Under the pieces are notes generated by a model. It did no database searches, had not been told where the DNA came from, and was given only the letters and a program-made list of their open reading frames with translations. Shown one piece after another: positions 21,873-29,700 of a stretch of DNA of 31,419 bases. Position 1 is the stretch's first letter; each line of letters begins with the position of its first letter. Source of the DNA: a virus; the IMG/VR virus record IMGVR_UViG_3300034072_001408, positions 1 through 31,419 of that record. One strand, written 5' to 3'. A program made the position numbers and the translations under genes.

Positions 21873-23230
21873 AGTACCCACACCTGGCCGCGCGGCTGTT
21901 CAACACGCCACTGTTTGTTCATCCTCAGAAGCTGGACGCCATCATTGCCGGTCTCGGCGCTCGCCTGCTGGGCGGCGAGATCTCGTCCCATTCGGTAAGT
22001 GGCGACTCGACGGCAATGCTGCCTGTCGACATGTTTAGCACCCGACGCGGCAAACGCGCTGATGCGGGCTACATGGTCGCCGATGGCGTTGCAGTGATCT
22101 CTGCGAACGGTGCATTGGTGCATCGCTCCCGCCTCGACGCCGACAGCAACTTCCTGCTGGGCTACAACGAACTGGCCCGCAAGGCCGAAGACGCCATGGA
22201 CGATCCAGACGTCCATGCCGTGCTCAAGATCTACGACTCCCCAGGCGGTGAAGTGTCGGGCGCGTTTGAGTACAGCGACCGCATGCACGCGCTGCGTGGA
22301 AAGAAGCCCATGTATGCCATCGCCGACAGCCTTGCCGCTTCGGCTGCATATCTGGGCGCCTCCGCCTTCGACCAGCTGTCAGTCAGTCAGACGGGCTACG
22401 CAGGCTCCATTGGAGTTGTCATGCGCCACGTTGACCTCTCGGTGGCGCTGCAGAACGAAGGCGTCCGCGTCACCCACATCTATGCGGGCGATCACAAGAT
22501 CGATGGCAATCCCTACGAAGCCCTGCCCAAGTCTGTACGTTCCGATTTTCAAGAAGAGATCAACAGCCTCTACGAGCTGTTTGTGGCTGCCGTCGCTCGC
22601 AACACAGGACTCACCCCAGGGGCAATTCGCGCAACCCAGGCAGCGGTCTATCGCGGCCAGGCTGCAGTTGACATTGGCCTCGCACATCGGGTCGCCACTA
22701 CCGACCAATTGCTTTCCGAGTTGGCCGCGCTCCGCGCGCGGTCGTTCCCCGTCGGGCAGACCGCCCGCGCAACCGCCGACGACAAAGGAGTCAATATGTC
22801 TGGCACAACCACCCCGGGCGGTCAAACAGCCGCCCAACCCGCCGCTGCACCAGCTGCAGCTTTTACCCAGGCCGACTTGGACGTGGCCCGCCTTGCAGGC
22901 GCAACCCAGGAACGCGAACGCATCCAGGCTGTGCTGGCTGTGGGCGCCAACCTCCCCGGCCACGAGAAGCTGCTCAATACCCTGGCCTTCGACGGCAAGA
23001 CCACGGCGCCCGAAGCGTCCATGGCTGTGCTGAAGGCCGAAGGTGACCAGCGTGCCGCAGCTATCAAGGCCCATGCCGACGACGCCCCCGAAGCTGCCAA
23101 GGGTAGTGCCGCGCCAGCCGACAAGGGCGCCAAGACCAAAGACCAGATGGTTGCCGAAGCCCAGGCCCATGCCAAGGAAAAGGGCGTCGACCTGGTCACC
23201 GCTCTCAAGGACCTGGGTTACGCGAGCTGA
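21869..23230 (+). CDS. Head maturation protease, S49/ClpP family, with scaffold domain
   Basis: 453 aa, like lambda gpC. The S49 peptidase core is at about residues 70-270: VLKIYDSPGGEVSG, the nucleophile Ser158 in ADSLAASAAY, and the general-base Lys210 in DHKIDGNP, the SppA/gpC Ser-Lys dyad. The C-terminal third (about 310-453) is Ala/Lys-rich and helical, a scaffold domain that would be cleaved after assembly. It contains an internal in-frame start (see the nested gene). Start overlaps the upstream stop (ATGA). Confidence 0.9.
   Translation: MKYPHLAARLFNTPLFVHPQKLDAIIAGLGARLLGGEISSHSVSGDSTAMLPVDMFSTRRGKRADAGYMVADGVAVISANGALVHRSRLDADSNFLLGYNELARKAEDAMDDPDVHAVLKIYDSPGGEVSGAFEYSDRMHALRGKKPMYAIADSLAASAAYLGASAFDQLSVSQTGYAGSIGVVMRHVDLSVALQNEGVRVTHIYAGDHKIDGNPYEALPKSVRSDFQEEINSLYELFVAAVARNTGLTPGAIRATQAAVYRGQAAVDIGLAHRVATTDQLLSELAALRARSFPVGQTARATADDKGVNMSGTTTPGGQTAAQPAAAPAAAFTQADLDVARLAGATQERERIQAVLAVGANLPGHEKLLNTLAFDGKTTAPEASMAVLKAEGDQRAAAIKAHADDAPEAAKGSAAPADKGAKTKDQMVAEAQAHAKEKGVDLVTALKDLGYAS
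22796..23230 (+). CDS. Nested scaffold protein (lambda Nu3-like)
   Basis: 144 aa, in frame with and sharing the stop of the protease gene. The internal ATG at 22796 (protein start MSGTTTPGGQTAAQPAAAPA) has a strong ribosome-binding site, AAAGGAG, 7 nt upstream, which is hard to explain by chance inside a coding region. In lambda, Nu3 is the scaffold made from an internal start in C. The product is Ala-rich and helical and would be removed during maturation. Basis: sequence plus analogy. Confidence 0.7.
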   Translation: MSGTTTPGGQTAAQPAAAPAAAFTQADLDVARLAGATQERERIQAVLAVGANLPGHEKLLNTLAFDGKTTAPEASMAVLKAEGDQRAAAIKAHADDAPEAAKGSAAPADKGAKTKDQMVAEAQAHAKEKGVDLVTALKDLGYAS

Positions 23231-23269
23231 TCGCGACCCACCTATCAACCAAATCAGGAGATCCCAGCC

Positions 23270-23638
23270 ATGACCGGCAACATTTCCCTCCTCACCCTCA
23301 CAGTCACGGCCGCCAGTGCGCTGGCCGCATGCCGCTTCGTCACTCAAGACGGGGCCTACCCAGCAGCTGGTGCCGCTGCCTTCGGCGTCACGCGCTCCAG
23401 CGCGGGCGGCGCGGGCGACCTGGTGCCCGTGGACGTTCAGGGCACTGCCATCGCGGAGTCCGGCGCTGCAATCGCCAAAGACGCCCCCTTGATGGTTGAC
23501 GCCACTGGCCGCGTGGTGCCTCTCACCGTGGGCAACAAGTCCCCTGTGGGCCGCGCCATGGAAGCCGCCACGGGCGCAGGCCAGCAGATCGAGATCCTGC
23601 TGGTTCCCAGTGCGGGCCTCGTCTCCGCAGCGTCCTGA
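23270..23638 (+). CDS. Head decoration protein (DUF2190/capsid cement)
   Basis: 122 aa, the size of lambda gpD-type/DUF2190 decoration proteins. Beta-rich: SLLTLTVTAASALAACRFVT, AAFGVTRSSAGGAGDLVPVD, VPLTVGNKSPVGRAMEAA. AGGAG at 23256-23260 precedes the ATG. It follows the protease and precedes the major capsid gene, the usual order. It would bind the expanded capsid and stabilise it. Confidence 0.8.
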   Translation: MTGNISLLTLTVTAASALAACRFVTQDGAYPAAGAAAFGVTRSSAGGAGDLVPVDVQGTAIAESGAAIAKDAPLMVDATGRVVPLTVGNKSPVGRAMEAATGAGQQIEILLVPSAGLVSAAS

Positions 23639-23677
23639 TCGGCGCACACCCCTCATCCCAACTTCAGGAGCATTCAC

Positions 23678-24616
23678 ATGCCACAAGCAACCCCCGGTCA
23701 GGCCCGTGTCGTCGACCCTATCCTCTCCGCTGTCGCGCGGGGCTACCGCAGCCCAAAGGCCGCTGTTGCGAGCGTCCTGTTCCCCATCGTCCCGGTGGGG
23801 CTGCGTGCGGGCCGCATCATCAGCTTCGGTCCTGATGACTTCAAGCTGGTTAACACCGCTCGCGCGCCCGGCGCTAATACCAAGCGCATTCAGTTTGGCT
23901 ACGCCGGTGAGAACTATTCGTTGGTGGATTACCGCCTTGAAGGCGCTGTGCCTAACGAACTGCAAGAGGAGGCCAGCAATGGCCCTGGCATCGACCTGTC
24001 CTCAAATGCTGTGCGCCGTGTTCAGAACATCATGGCTCTGGAGCGTGAAAAGCAGGCAGCCGATCTGGCGCGCAACGAAGCGCGTTATGGAGCTGGCAAC
24101 AAGGAAACTTTGAGTGGCACTAGCCAGTGGAGTGATCCCGCCAGCGATCCATTTACCGACATCATGGACGGCAAGGAATCCATCCGCGCCAAGATCGGCG
24201 AGCGCCCAAACGTCCTCACGCTCGGCCCCAAGGTGCTGACTGCTTTGCGCACCCACCCGAAGGTACTGGATCGCCTCTCCACAGCCAGCGATCGTCCGCC
24301 AGCAACCCTCCAGCAGTTGCAGGCTCTGTTCGAGCTGCAGCAAATCGTTGAAGGCGAAGCGGTGTACCACGACGGCTCGCAGTTCCAGGACGTCTGGGGC
24401 AAAGACGCCATCCTGGCCTACACCACTCCTGCCAGCATGCAGGAAATGGGCTCGCCCAGCTTCGGCTACACCTACCAGCTCGAAGACCGTCCAATGGTCG
24501 AAGAAGGCTATTCAGACCGCAACGCCAACAGCTGGTTCTATCCAGTGACGGATGCTTACCAGCCAGTGCTGGCTGGCGCCACAGCGGGCTTCCTGTTCAA
24601 GAGCGCAGTGGTCTGA
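23678..24616 (+). CDS. Major capsid protein
   Basis: 312 aa, HK97-fold type. The P-domain-like segment begins at ERPNVLTLGPKVLTALRTHP (about 172-191); earlier EKQAADLARNEARYG and the C-terminal YTYQLEDRPMVEEGYSDR, ending DAYQPVLAGATAGFLFKSAV, fit the lambda-like/DUF-type major capsid proteins of Burkholderiales phages. AGGAG at 23666-23670 gives strong translation, as expected for the most abundant virion protein. Confidence 0.9.
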   Translation: MPQATPGQARVVDPILSAVARGYRSPKAAVASVLFPIVPVGLRAGRIISFGPDDFKLVNTARAPGANTKRIQFGYAGENYSLVDYRLEGAVPNELQEEASNGPGIDLSSNAVRRVQNIMALEREKQAADLARNEARYGAGNKETLSGTSQWSDPASDPFTDIMDGKESIRAKIGERPNVLTLGPKVLTALRTHPKVLDRLSTASDRPPATLQQLQALFELQQIVEGEAVYHDGSQFQDVWGKDAILAYTTPASMQEMGSPSFGYTYQLEDRPMVEEGYSDRNANSWFYPVTDAYQPVLAGATAGFLFKSAVV

Positions 24617-24618
24617 TC

Positions 24619-24930
24619 ATGCCGAAGTACACAGCACTCACCCCCATCAAGCACGATGGGAAGCGCTATGCCGTGGGCGCCACCATCGACCTGAACAAGG
24701 CCGAGGCAGATGCTCTGCCAGATGGCACTGTGGAGCCGCCGCGCACCGAAGACGCTGCAGCCCGCAAGGCTGCTGAGAAGGCGCAGAAGGCCGAAGCCGA
24801 GCGCCTGGCGGCAGAGCAAGCCGAAGCCGCCCACAAGGCCCAGGAAGAAGCCGAAGCCGCCCAAAAGGCCGAGGCTGACCGCCTGGCCGCCGAGCAGCCT
24901 GGCGGCAGCACCAGCGGCGCGCAGGGCTGA
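24619..24930 (+). CDS. Coiled-coil protein in the lambda FI position
   Basis: 103 aa. A short N-terminal beta motif (MPKYTALTPIKHDGKRYAVG) resembles the small domain seen in many phage proteins next to the capsid gene. The rest is a charged Ala/Glu/Lys helix (RKAAEKAQKAEAERLAAEQA). It occupies the place of lambda FI, but no homology is claimed. Starts 2 nt after the capsid stop. Confidence 0.6.
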   Translation: MPKYTALTPIKHDGKRYAVGATIDLNKAEADALPDGTVEPPRTEDAAARKAAEKAQKAEAERLAAEQAEAAHKAQEEAEAAQKAEADRLAAEQPGGSTSGAQG

Positions 24931-24938
24931 CCACTGCC

Positions 24939-25274
24939 ATGCTGGATCTCGAAGAAGACATGGCCGCCGTGTTCTACGGCCCCGACTTCGCCAACACCTT
25001 CACGCGCCAGCGGCCCTCGGTCGCTGACGTGGATGTGGCGCTGATCTTCGGGGTGGTCGATGAAGAGGCCCTGGATGGCCGCGCCATCGCCGCCACACGC
25101 AAGGTGCAGATGCCTGTCACGCAGGACGTACGCGCCGACGATGTGCTGGTGGCCAAGCAGGCTATCCCGGCCCTCAGCATCGCCGTAGGCGCCCGGTTTC
25201 GCGTGCTGGACAACCCCCAGCGCGTGAACGACGGCATGGAGATGGAGGCGCTGCTGGGCAGCGTGTCGGCATGA
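24939..25274 (+). CDS. Head-tail attachment protein (FII-like)
   Basis: 111 aa. MLDLEEDMAAVFYGPDFANT then VDVALIFGVVDEEALDGRAI and FRVLDNPQRVNDGMEMEALL; the size and order (after capsid, before tail terminator) match lambda FII-type head-tail connector proteins. No catalytic motif. The stop overlaps the next gene by 4 nt. Family assignment is moderately supported by eye. Confidence 0.65.
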   Translation: MLDLEEDMAAVFYGPDFANTFTRQRPSVADVDVALIFGVVDEEALDGRAIAATRKVQMPVTQDVRADDVLVAKQAIPALSIAVGARFRVLDNPQRVNDGMEMEALLGSVSA

Positions 25275-25726
25275 GCGCACTCAAGCCCGACACACTGCCC
25301 GAAGGCGCCCCCTTCGCCATCGGTGCTGCCATCGTCCATGCACTGCGTTCCGACCCTGCACTGGCTGGTGTCACGGTGCTGGATAACCCGAAACGCGCAA
25401 GCGATCTGCAGACGGGGAGCCGCATCGTCTTTTTCGAAGACCAGGCCGACAAGCTCATCGAGCAGCCAGGCCAGTCGGCCAAGCGAACCTACAGCTTCAC
25501 GGTGGGGGTTATCAACCGCACCGAGCAAGACCGCCGGGGGGCGCATGCCGACTACCGGGCCGCCAAGCGCGCTGTGCGCAACTGCCTGCCAGCAATCAAC
25601 GTGCTGGTGCGGCTGGAAGCGCGCGGCATGGTCGAGGGCGATGTGCTCTACCGGCTTGAAAACATCGATGTTGGCGGCGGGCTGGTGCTTGGCCTGTTCA
25701 CCGTCGATTACCGCGATCCGGGCTGA
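25271..25726 (+). CDS. Tail terminator / minor tail protein (gpU-like)
   Basis: 151 aa: AIGAAIVHALRSDPALAGVT, TGSRIVFFEDQADKLI, then RTYSFTVGVINRTEQDRRGA and HADYRAAKRAVRNCLP, the alpha/beta layout of tail-terminator proteins (lambda gpU, HK97 gp10 neighbours). It would cap the tail tube and join it to the head. Overlaps the preceding gene by 4 nt (ATGA). A terminator follows. Confidence 0.7.
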   Translation: MSALKPDTLPEGAPFAIGAAIVHALRSDPALAGVTVLDNPKRASDLQTGSRIVFFEDQADKLIEQPGQSAKRTYSFTVGVINRTEQDRRGAHADYRAAKRAVRNCLPAINVLVRLEARGMVEGDVLYRLENIDVGGGLVLGLFTVDYRDPG

Positions 25727-25751
25727 CGCCTGTATCGAATCAACCAACCCG

Positions 25752-25785
25752 AAGCCCGCCACTGTGCGGGTTTCTTTGTTTTTGA
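25752..25785 (+). terminator. Intrinsic terminator between tail terminator and tail tube genes
   Basis: AAGCCCGC (25752-25759) pairs with GCGGGTTT (25766-25773; one G-T pair) around a 6-nt loop, and a T-rich run extends to 25783. A terminator inside a late operon suggests partial termination that sets expression levels, or read-through by a modified polymerase. The ribosome-binding site of the tail tube gene follows immediately. Confidence 0.75.
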
Positions 25786-25797
25786 AGGAAATTGATC

Positions 25798-26577
25798 ATG
25801 ACCACCACCGCACGCGCCGTATTGGCCGGGGGCCTTGTGTCTCTGAACATGTGGAACACCGTCACCCAGGCCTACAACGGCTTTGGCGACCCTCTCGACT
25901 CTGACAAATTCGAGATCAAGCCCAACTTTGAAGAAAAGGTCAGCGAGTCTCGCTCACACCTCGACTACGGTCAGGCCCGTGCCTCCGTCGTGTTGCCCAA
26001 GCCCACCGAAATCACCATCGAGCTGGCGGCAGCGACCGCTGAAGCCCTGGCTATGCAGTTCCAGGGGCTGGTGCAATCGCTCACACAGGCAAGTGGCGCA
26101 TTTGCAGCAGTCGACTTCACCGTGAGCGCGCTTGACAAGTGGCTGCCATTGGGCAAGCGGAACATCAGCGATTCTGGCTTTGAATTCACCAACGCTGCAG
26201 ATACCGTGACTTACGAGTTGGGCACTCACTACGAGGTCAACTGGCTGCGCGGCGAAGTGCGTTTCAAGTCTGCTGCTGCGGGCGCTCCCTCAGCGGCTGC
26301 AGTGCTCAAGTTGACAGGTAGCTATGGCGCTGTGGACGGCAAGAAGATCTTGGGCGGTCGCGTTACGCAGGTCCGCTGCCAGGCTCGGCTGGATGGCCGC
26401 AACATGGTGGACGGCTCGCCCATTGAGGTAGACGTGCATGAGTGCGTGCTCGGCTCCAACAACGGCTTTGACTTCCTGGGTTCCGACTACTCGGCAATCA
26501 CGTTGAGCGGGAAGATCGTCACGCCGCCCGGCAAGACCGAAGGCTACGAAGTTCGCCTGCCAGGCGCTACCACCTGA
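25798..26577 (+). CDS. Major tail tube protein
   Basis: 259 aa, beta-rich: YNGFGDPLDSDKFEIKPNFE, ASVVLPKPTEITIELAAATA, VTYELGTHYEVNWLRGEVRF, then CQARLDGRNMVDGSPIEVDV and SDYSAITLSGKIVTPPGKTE near the end. The pattern matches phage tail-tube proteins, and the location before the tape measure supports it. AAGGA at 25785-25789 precedes ATG 25798; an in-frame TTG at 25792 was rejected. No sheath gene is seen, so the tail is non-contractile. Confidence 0.85.
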   Translation: MTTTARAVLAGGLVSLNMWNTVTQAYNGFGDPLDSDKFEIKPNFEEKVSESRSHLDYGQARASVVLPKPTEITIELAAATAEALAMQFQGLVQSLTQASGAFAAVDFTVSALDKWLPLGKRNISDSGFEFTNAADTVTYELGTHYEVNWLRGEVRFKSAAAGAPSAAAVLKLTGSYGAVDGKKILGGRVTQVRCQARLDGRNMVDGSPIEVDVHECVLGSNNGFDFLGSDYSAITLSGKIVTPPGKTEGYEVRLPGATT

Positions 26578-26581
26578 TAGG

Positions 26582-26761
26582 TCAGCGCCGTACAGACGTC
26601 TGCACGGCGCCCATCAGCACCAGCACAGGCCATCCCACCACCACGGTGGCGATGGCTCCGCCACCCAGCGCCATCAGGCGCTCTGAATCCACCAGCAGGC
26701 CCAGCAGGGCCAGCGGAATGCCTACGCCCACCAGGGCGAAGCACCAAACCAAACCTTTCAT
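26582..26761 (-). CDS. Two-helix membrane protein, antisense in the tail operon
   Basis: 59 aa. Two hydrophobic helices: about residues 4-23 (LVWCFALVGVGIPLALLGLL) and 31-52 (ALGGGAIATVVVGWPVLVLM), with a short polar loop and the basic end VQTSVRR. Its ribosome-binding site is excellent (GGAGG at 26767-26771, 5 nt before ATG), while the plus-strand tape-measure start at 26774 has none. Palindrome copy 3 lies at its 3' end. It may be a moron or holin-like protein; its promoter would have to lie inside the tape-measure gene. Function unknown. Confidence 0.65.
   Translation of the reverse strand: MKGLVWCFALVGVGIPLALLGLLVDSERLMALGGGAIATVVVGWPVLVLMGAVQTSVRR
26585..26610. repeat. 26-bp palindrome containing GTACAGACGTCTGCAC, copy 3
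   Basis: The 16-mer at 26590-26605 is extended by five matching pairs (GCGCC/GGCGC), giving 12 of 13 matched pairs in total. It starts 8 bp after the tail tube stop and is also the last codons of the antisense 59-aa gene. No T run follows on the plus strand. Confidence 0.8.
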
Positions 26762-26773
26762 CTCATCCTCCAA

Positions 26774-29700
26774 ATGGCCGATCCCAAGATCAAATACGAC
26801 ATCGAAGCCGCCGTCAAGGGCGAAGCCGATGCCGAGCAGCTTGCCAAGACGCTGCGCGGGGTGGGTGACGTCCTCGAAGGCGATCTGCAAGAGGGGGCAA
26901 TTGCAGCAGCGCAGGCGCTGGAGGCCCTGGCGTCAAAGCAGCGCGCCATTGATACGTTTTCGGCGCTCAAGCGTGAAACTGCAGATCTGGAAAGCGCGCT
27001 CACCAAAGCGACTGCGCAAGTGGACCGCTTGGGGGCCGAGTTGCCGCAGGCGACTGCCAGCACCCAGCAGCTGGTCTCAGCAGAGCGCAGTGCAGCCACC
27101 GCGCTGGAGCAGGCGCGCGCCAGCTTGCAGAGCAAGCGAGATGCCCTCAAGGCCGTGCGCGAGGAGACGCAGGGTGCAGGCCGCCGTAGCGATGAATACA
27201 AGGCCACGGTCGTAGGCCTGAAGGATGGCATCAAAGCCGCCAACGCCGAGATCAAGGCCCAGCAAGACGCGCTGCGCACCACAGGTCAAGCCACGGCCCA
27301 GGCGCAGAACGCAGAGGCAGCCCTGCGCAAGGAATACGAACTGGCCATCGGCTCATCGGCTCGACTCAGCACAGAGCTGGGCAACAAGCGCCGCGCATTG
27401 TCTGAGACGCGCGAGATCATGCAATCCGTGGGCCTCAGCACTAGCAATCTGGCTCAGTCAGAAGCCAACTTAAAGACTGCAGTGGCACAGGTGCGGCAAG
27501 AGGTTGCCGCGATGGCACCGGCGTACCAGGCTGCCGCTGCAGCATCCAGCCAGTCCACCCAGGTACAAGCCCAAAATCAGCGTACGTTGCGTGAGGGCAT
27601 GACGTCCATAAGCACTCAGCTGCAGCGCATCCAGCAGATCGCTACTGTGGCGCTTGGGGGCAGCTACGTTGGGGGGCTTGCAAAGTCGGTGGCAGAGACC
27701 GCTGACGAGTTCCGCAACCTCGAAGCCCGCGTGAAGTTGGCGACTGGTGAAGGCCCCCAGTTCACGAAGTCATTTGGCGAAGTGCAGCGCATTGCTCTGT
27801 CAACCAACAGCGCCCTGGATGAGACAGGCACATTGTTCGCGCGGCTCACCAAGGCATCCCAAGAGGGAGGGCTTGCGGCAGTGGCGGCTCAGCAGCGGGC
27901 CCTCGGGTTGACGCAGACCATCAATCAGGCCATCCAGCTATCCGGTGGCTCTGCGGAATCCTCAAAAGCCGCGATCACTCAGTTGGTTCAGGGTTTGCAA
28001 GGTGGGGCCTTGCGCGGCGATGAGTTCAACAGCGTCATGGAACAATCGCCCCGCCTTGCCCAGGCAATGGCGGATGGTCTGGGCGTCACCACTGGTGAGC
28101 TGCGCCGGTTGGCAGAACAGGGCGCCCTGACCTCTGAGACTGTGATGCGGGCTCTTGAGGGCCAGGCAGACGCAGTTGCTGGCGAGTTCGGCAAGCTGCC
28201 CGCCACCGTGGGCCGTGCTTTGCAGAATTTGAGCACGCAGTGGACCATCTACGTCGGCAACGCTGACAAGGGCCTGCTCAGCTCAGCGAATGCCGCCAAG
28301 GTCATCAATGCGCTGGCAGCGAACCTTGACACTGTGGTGAGCACGCTCACGGCGGCAGGTAAGGCCTGGGCTGCAATCAAGATTGCTGGGCTGGTGGCAG
28401 ACTTTGCCAAGTGGGCTGCAAGCACAATGGCCGCGACCAAGGCGGTCGAAGCCAACACTGTGGCGACAGCTGCCAACACTGCGGCCCAGCGCGTAAACGC
28501 CACGGCGCAGGCCCAGACGGCAACGGCACAAGCTGCCAACACCGCAGCCACTACCGCCAACACTGCAGCCCGCGCAGCCAATGCCAAGGCCTGGGGCGAG
28601 ATAGGCGCGTTTGCGCGAGCAGGCGCAGCAGCCCAGGCCACAGCCACAGCAGCCACTACTGCCAGCACCGCGGCCCTTGCGGCGAACACAGCCGCAGCCG
28701 CACGGGGTGGAATTGTTTGGCGCGGTGCCTCGGCTTTGATGGGGCCTTGGGGTATAGCTGTTGCTGCGCTCACGCCAGAAATCATCGGCCTGACCCGCGC
28801 TCTTGGCGAGCAAGCCGCCAAAGCCATGGGCTGGGGCAAGGTGATGGAGGAAAACGAAGCCAAGCTGCGCCAGGCGGACGAAGCCGCGAAGATCCATGCG
28901 GAAACCTTGCGGCGTCAGGCTCTGCTGTACGAGGAAGCTCGCAACCGTTCCTTCGACCTCACGAACCAGTCAAAGGGTCTGATCGCTGAGTTCGACAAGC
29001 TCACAAAAGCGGGCGAGTCCTCCAGCGCGGCCATCGCGAAAATCGGCAAGGACTTCGACCCCAGCACCACGCAGGGAATACGGGACATGTCGGGAGCGCT
29101 CGACAAGCTGGCGGCTGACGGCAAAATTTCCGCAGACCAGGTCAAGCAGGCGTGGGTTGCGGCGCTTGATGGGCAGGATCTCGCGAAATTTGAAGTTCTG
29201 GCGCGCAACGCCTTTGCAGCGGCAGGGCAGGAAGCCGTAAAGCTCAGCGAGCAGATCCGCCAGGCGATTGACTCTGGCGCATCCCCTGCCGTGGTCGGTG
29301 AGTTGCAGAAGCGCCTGGAGGCGGCCATGTCGGCTGCCGCTCGTGAAGGCGAGCGTGTGGCCCAGATGATGGACACCGTCCTCAATGCTGCCGTGGCCCG
29401 TACAGGGTTGGAGTTCTCCGCCCTGGAAGGGCGCATTGGCGCAACTTCGCGGTCTGCCATCAATGACCTTGACGTCATCATTGGTGGACTGGATCGCCTC
29501 AAGGCCCAGGGGTTGGATGCGGGCAAGGCTCTGGAGGCCAGTTTTGTCAAAGCATTGGACACAGCCGACAGTCAGCGCGCTGTCGATGAGGTCACATCGC
29601 GGGTTGAGGCGCTGCGCAGGCAGCTGGGCGACAAGGTTGCCGATGGTTTGCTAGATCAGGCCAAGCAAAAGACTCAAGAGTTGAATGAGGCGCTGGACAA

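Noticed and set aside
22379-23965. 528-aa minus-strand frame
   Set aside because: Opposite the protease, decoration and capsid genes; Gly/Ala/Cys-rich with no motifs, explained by high-GC codon bias.
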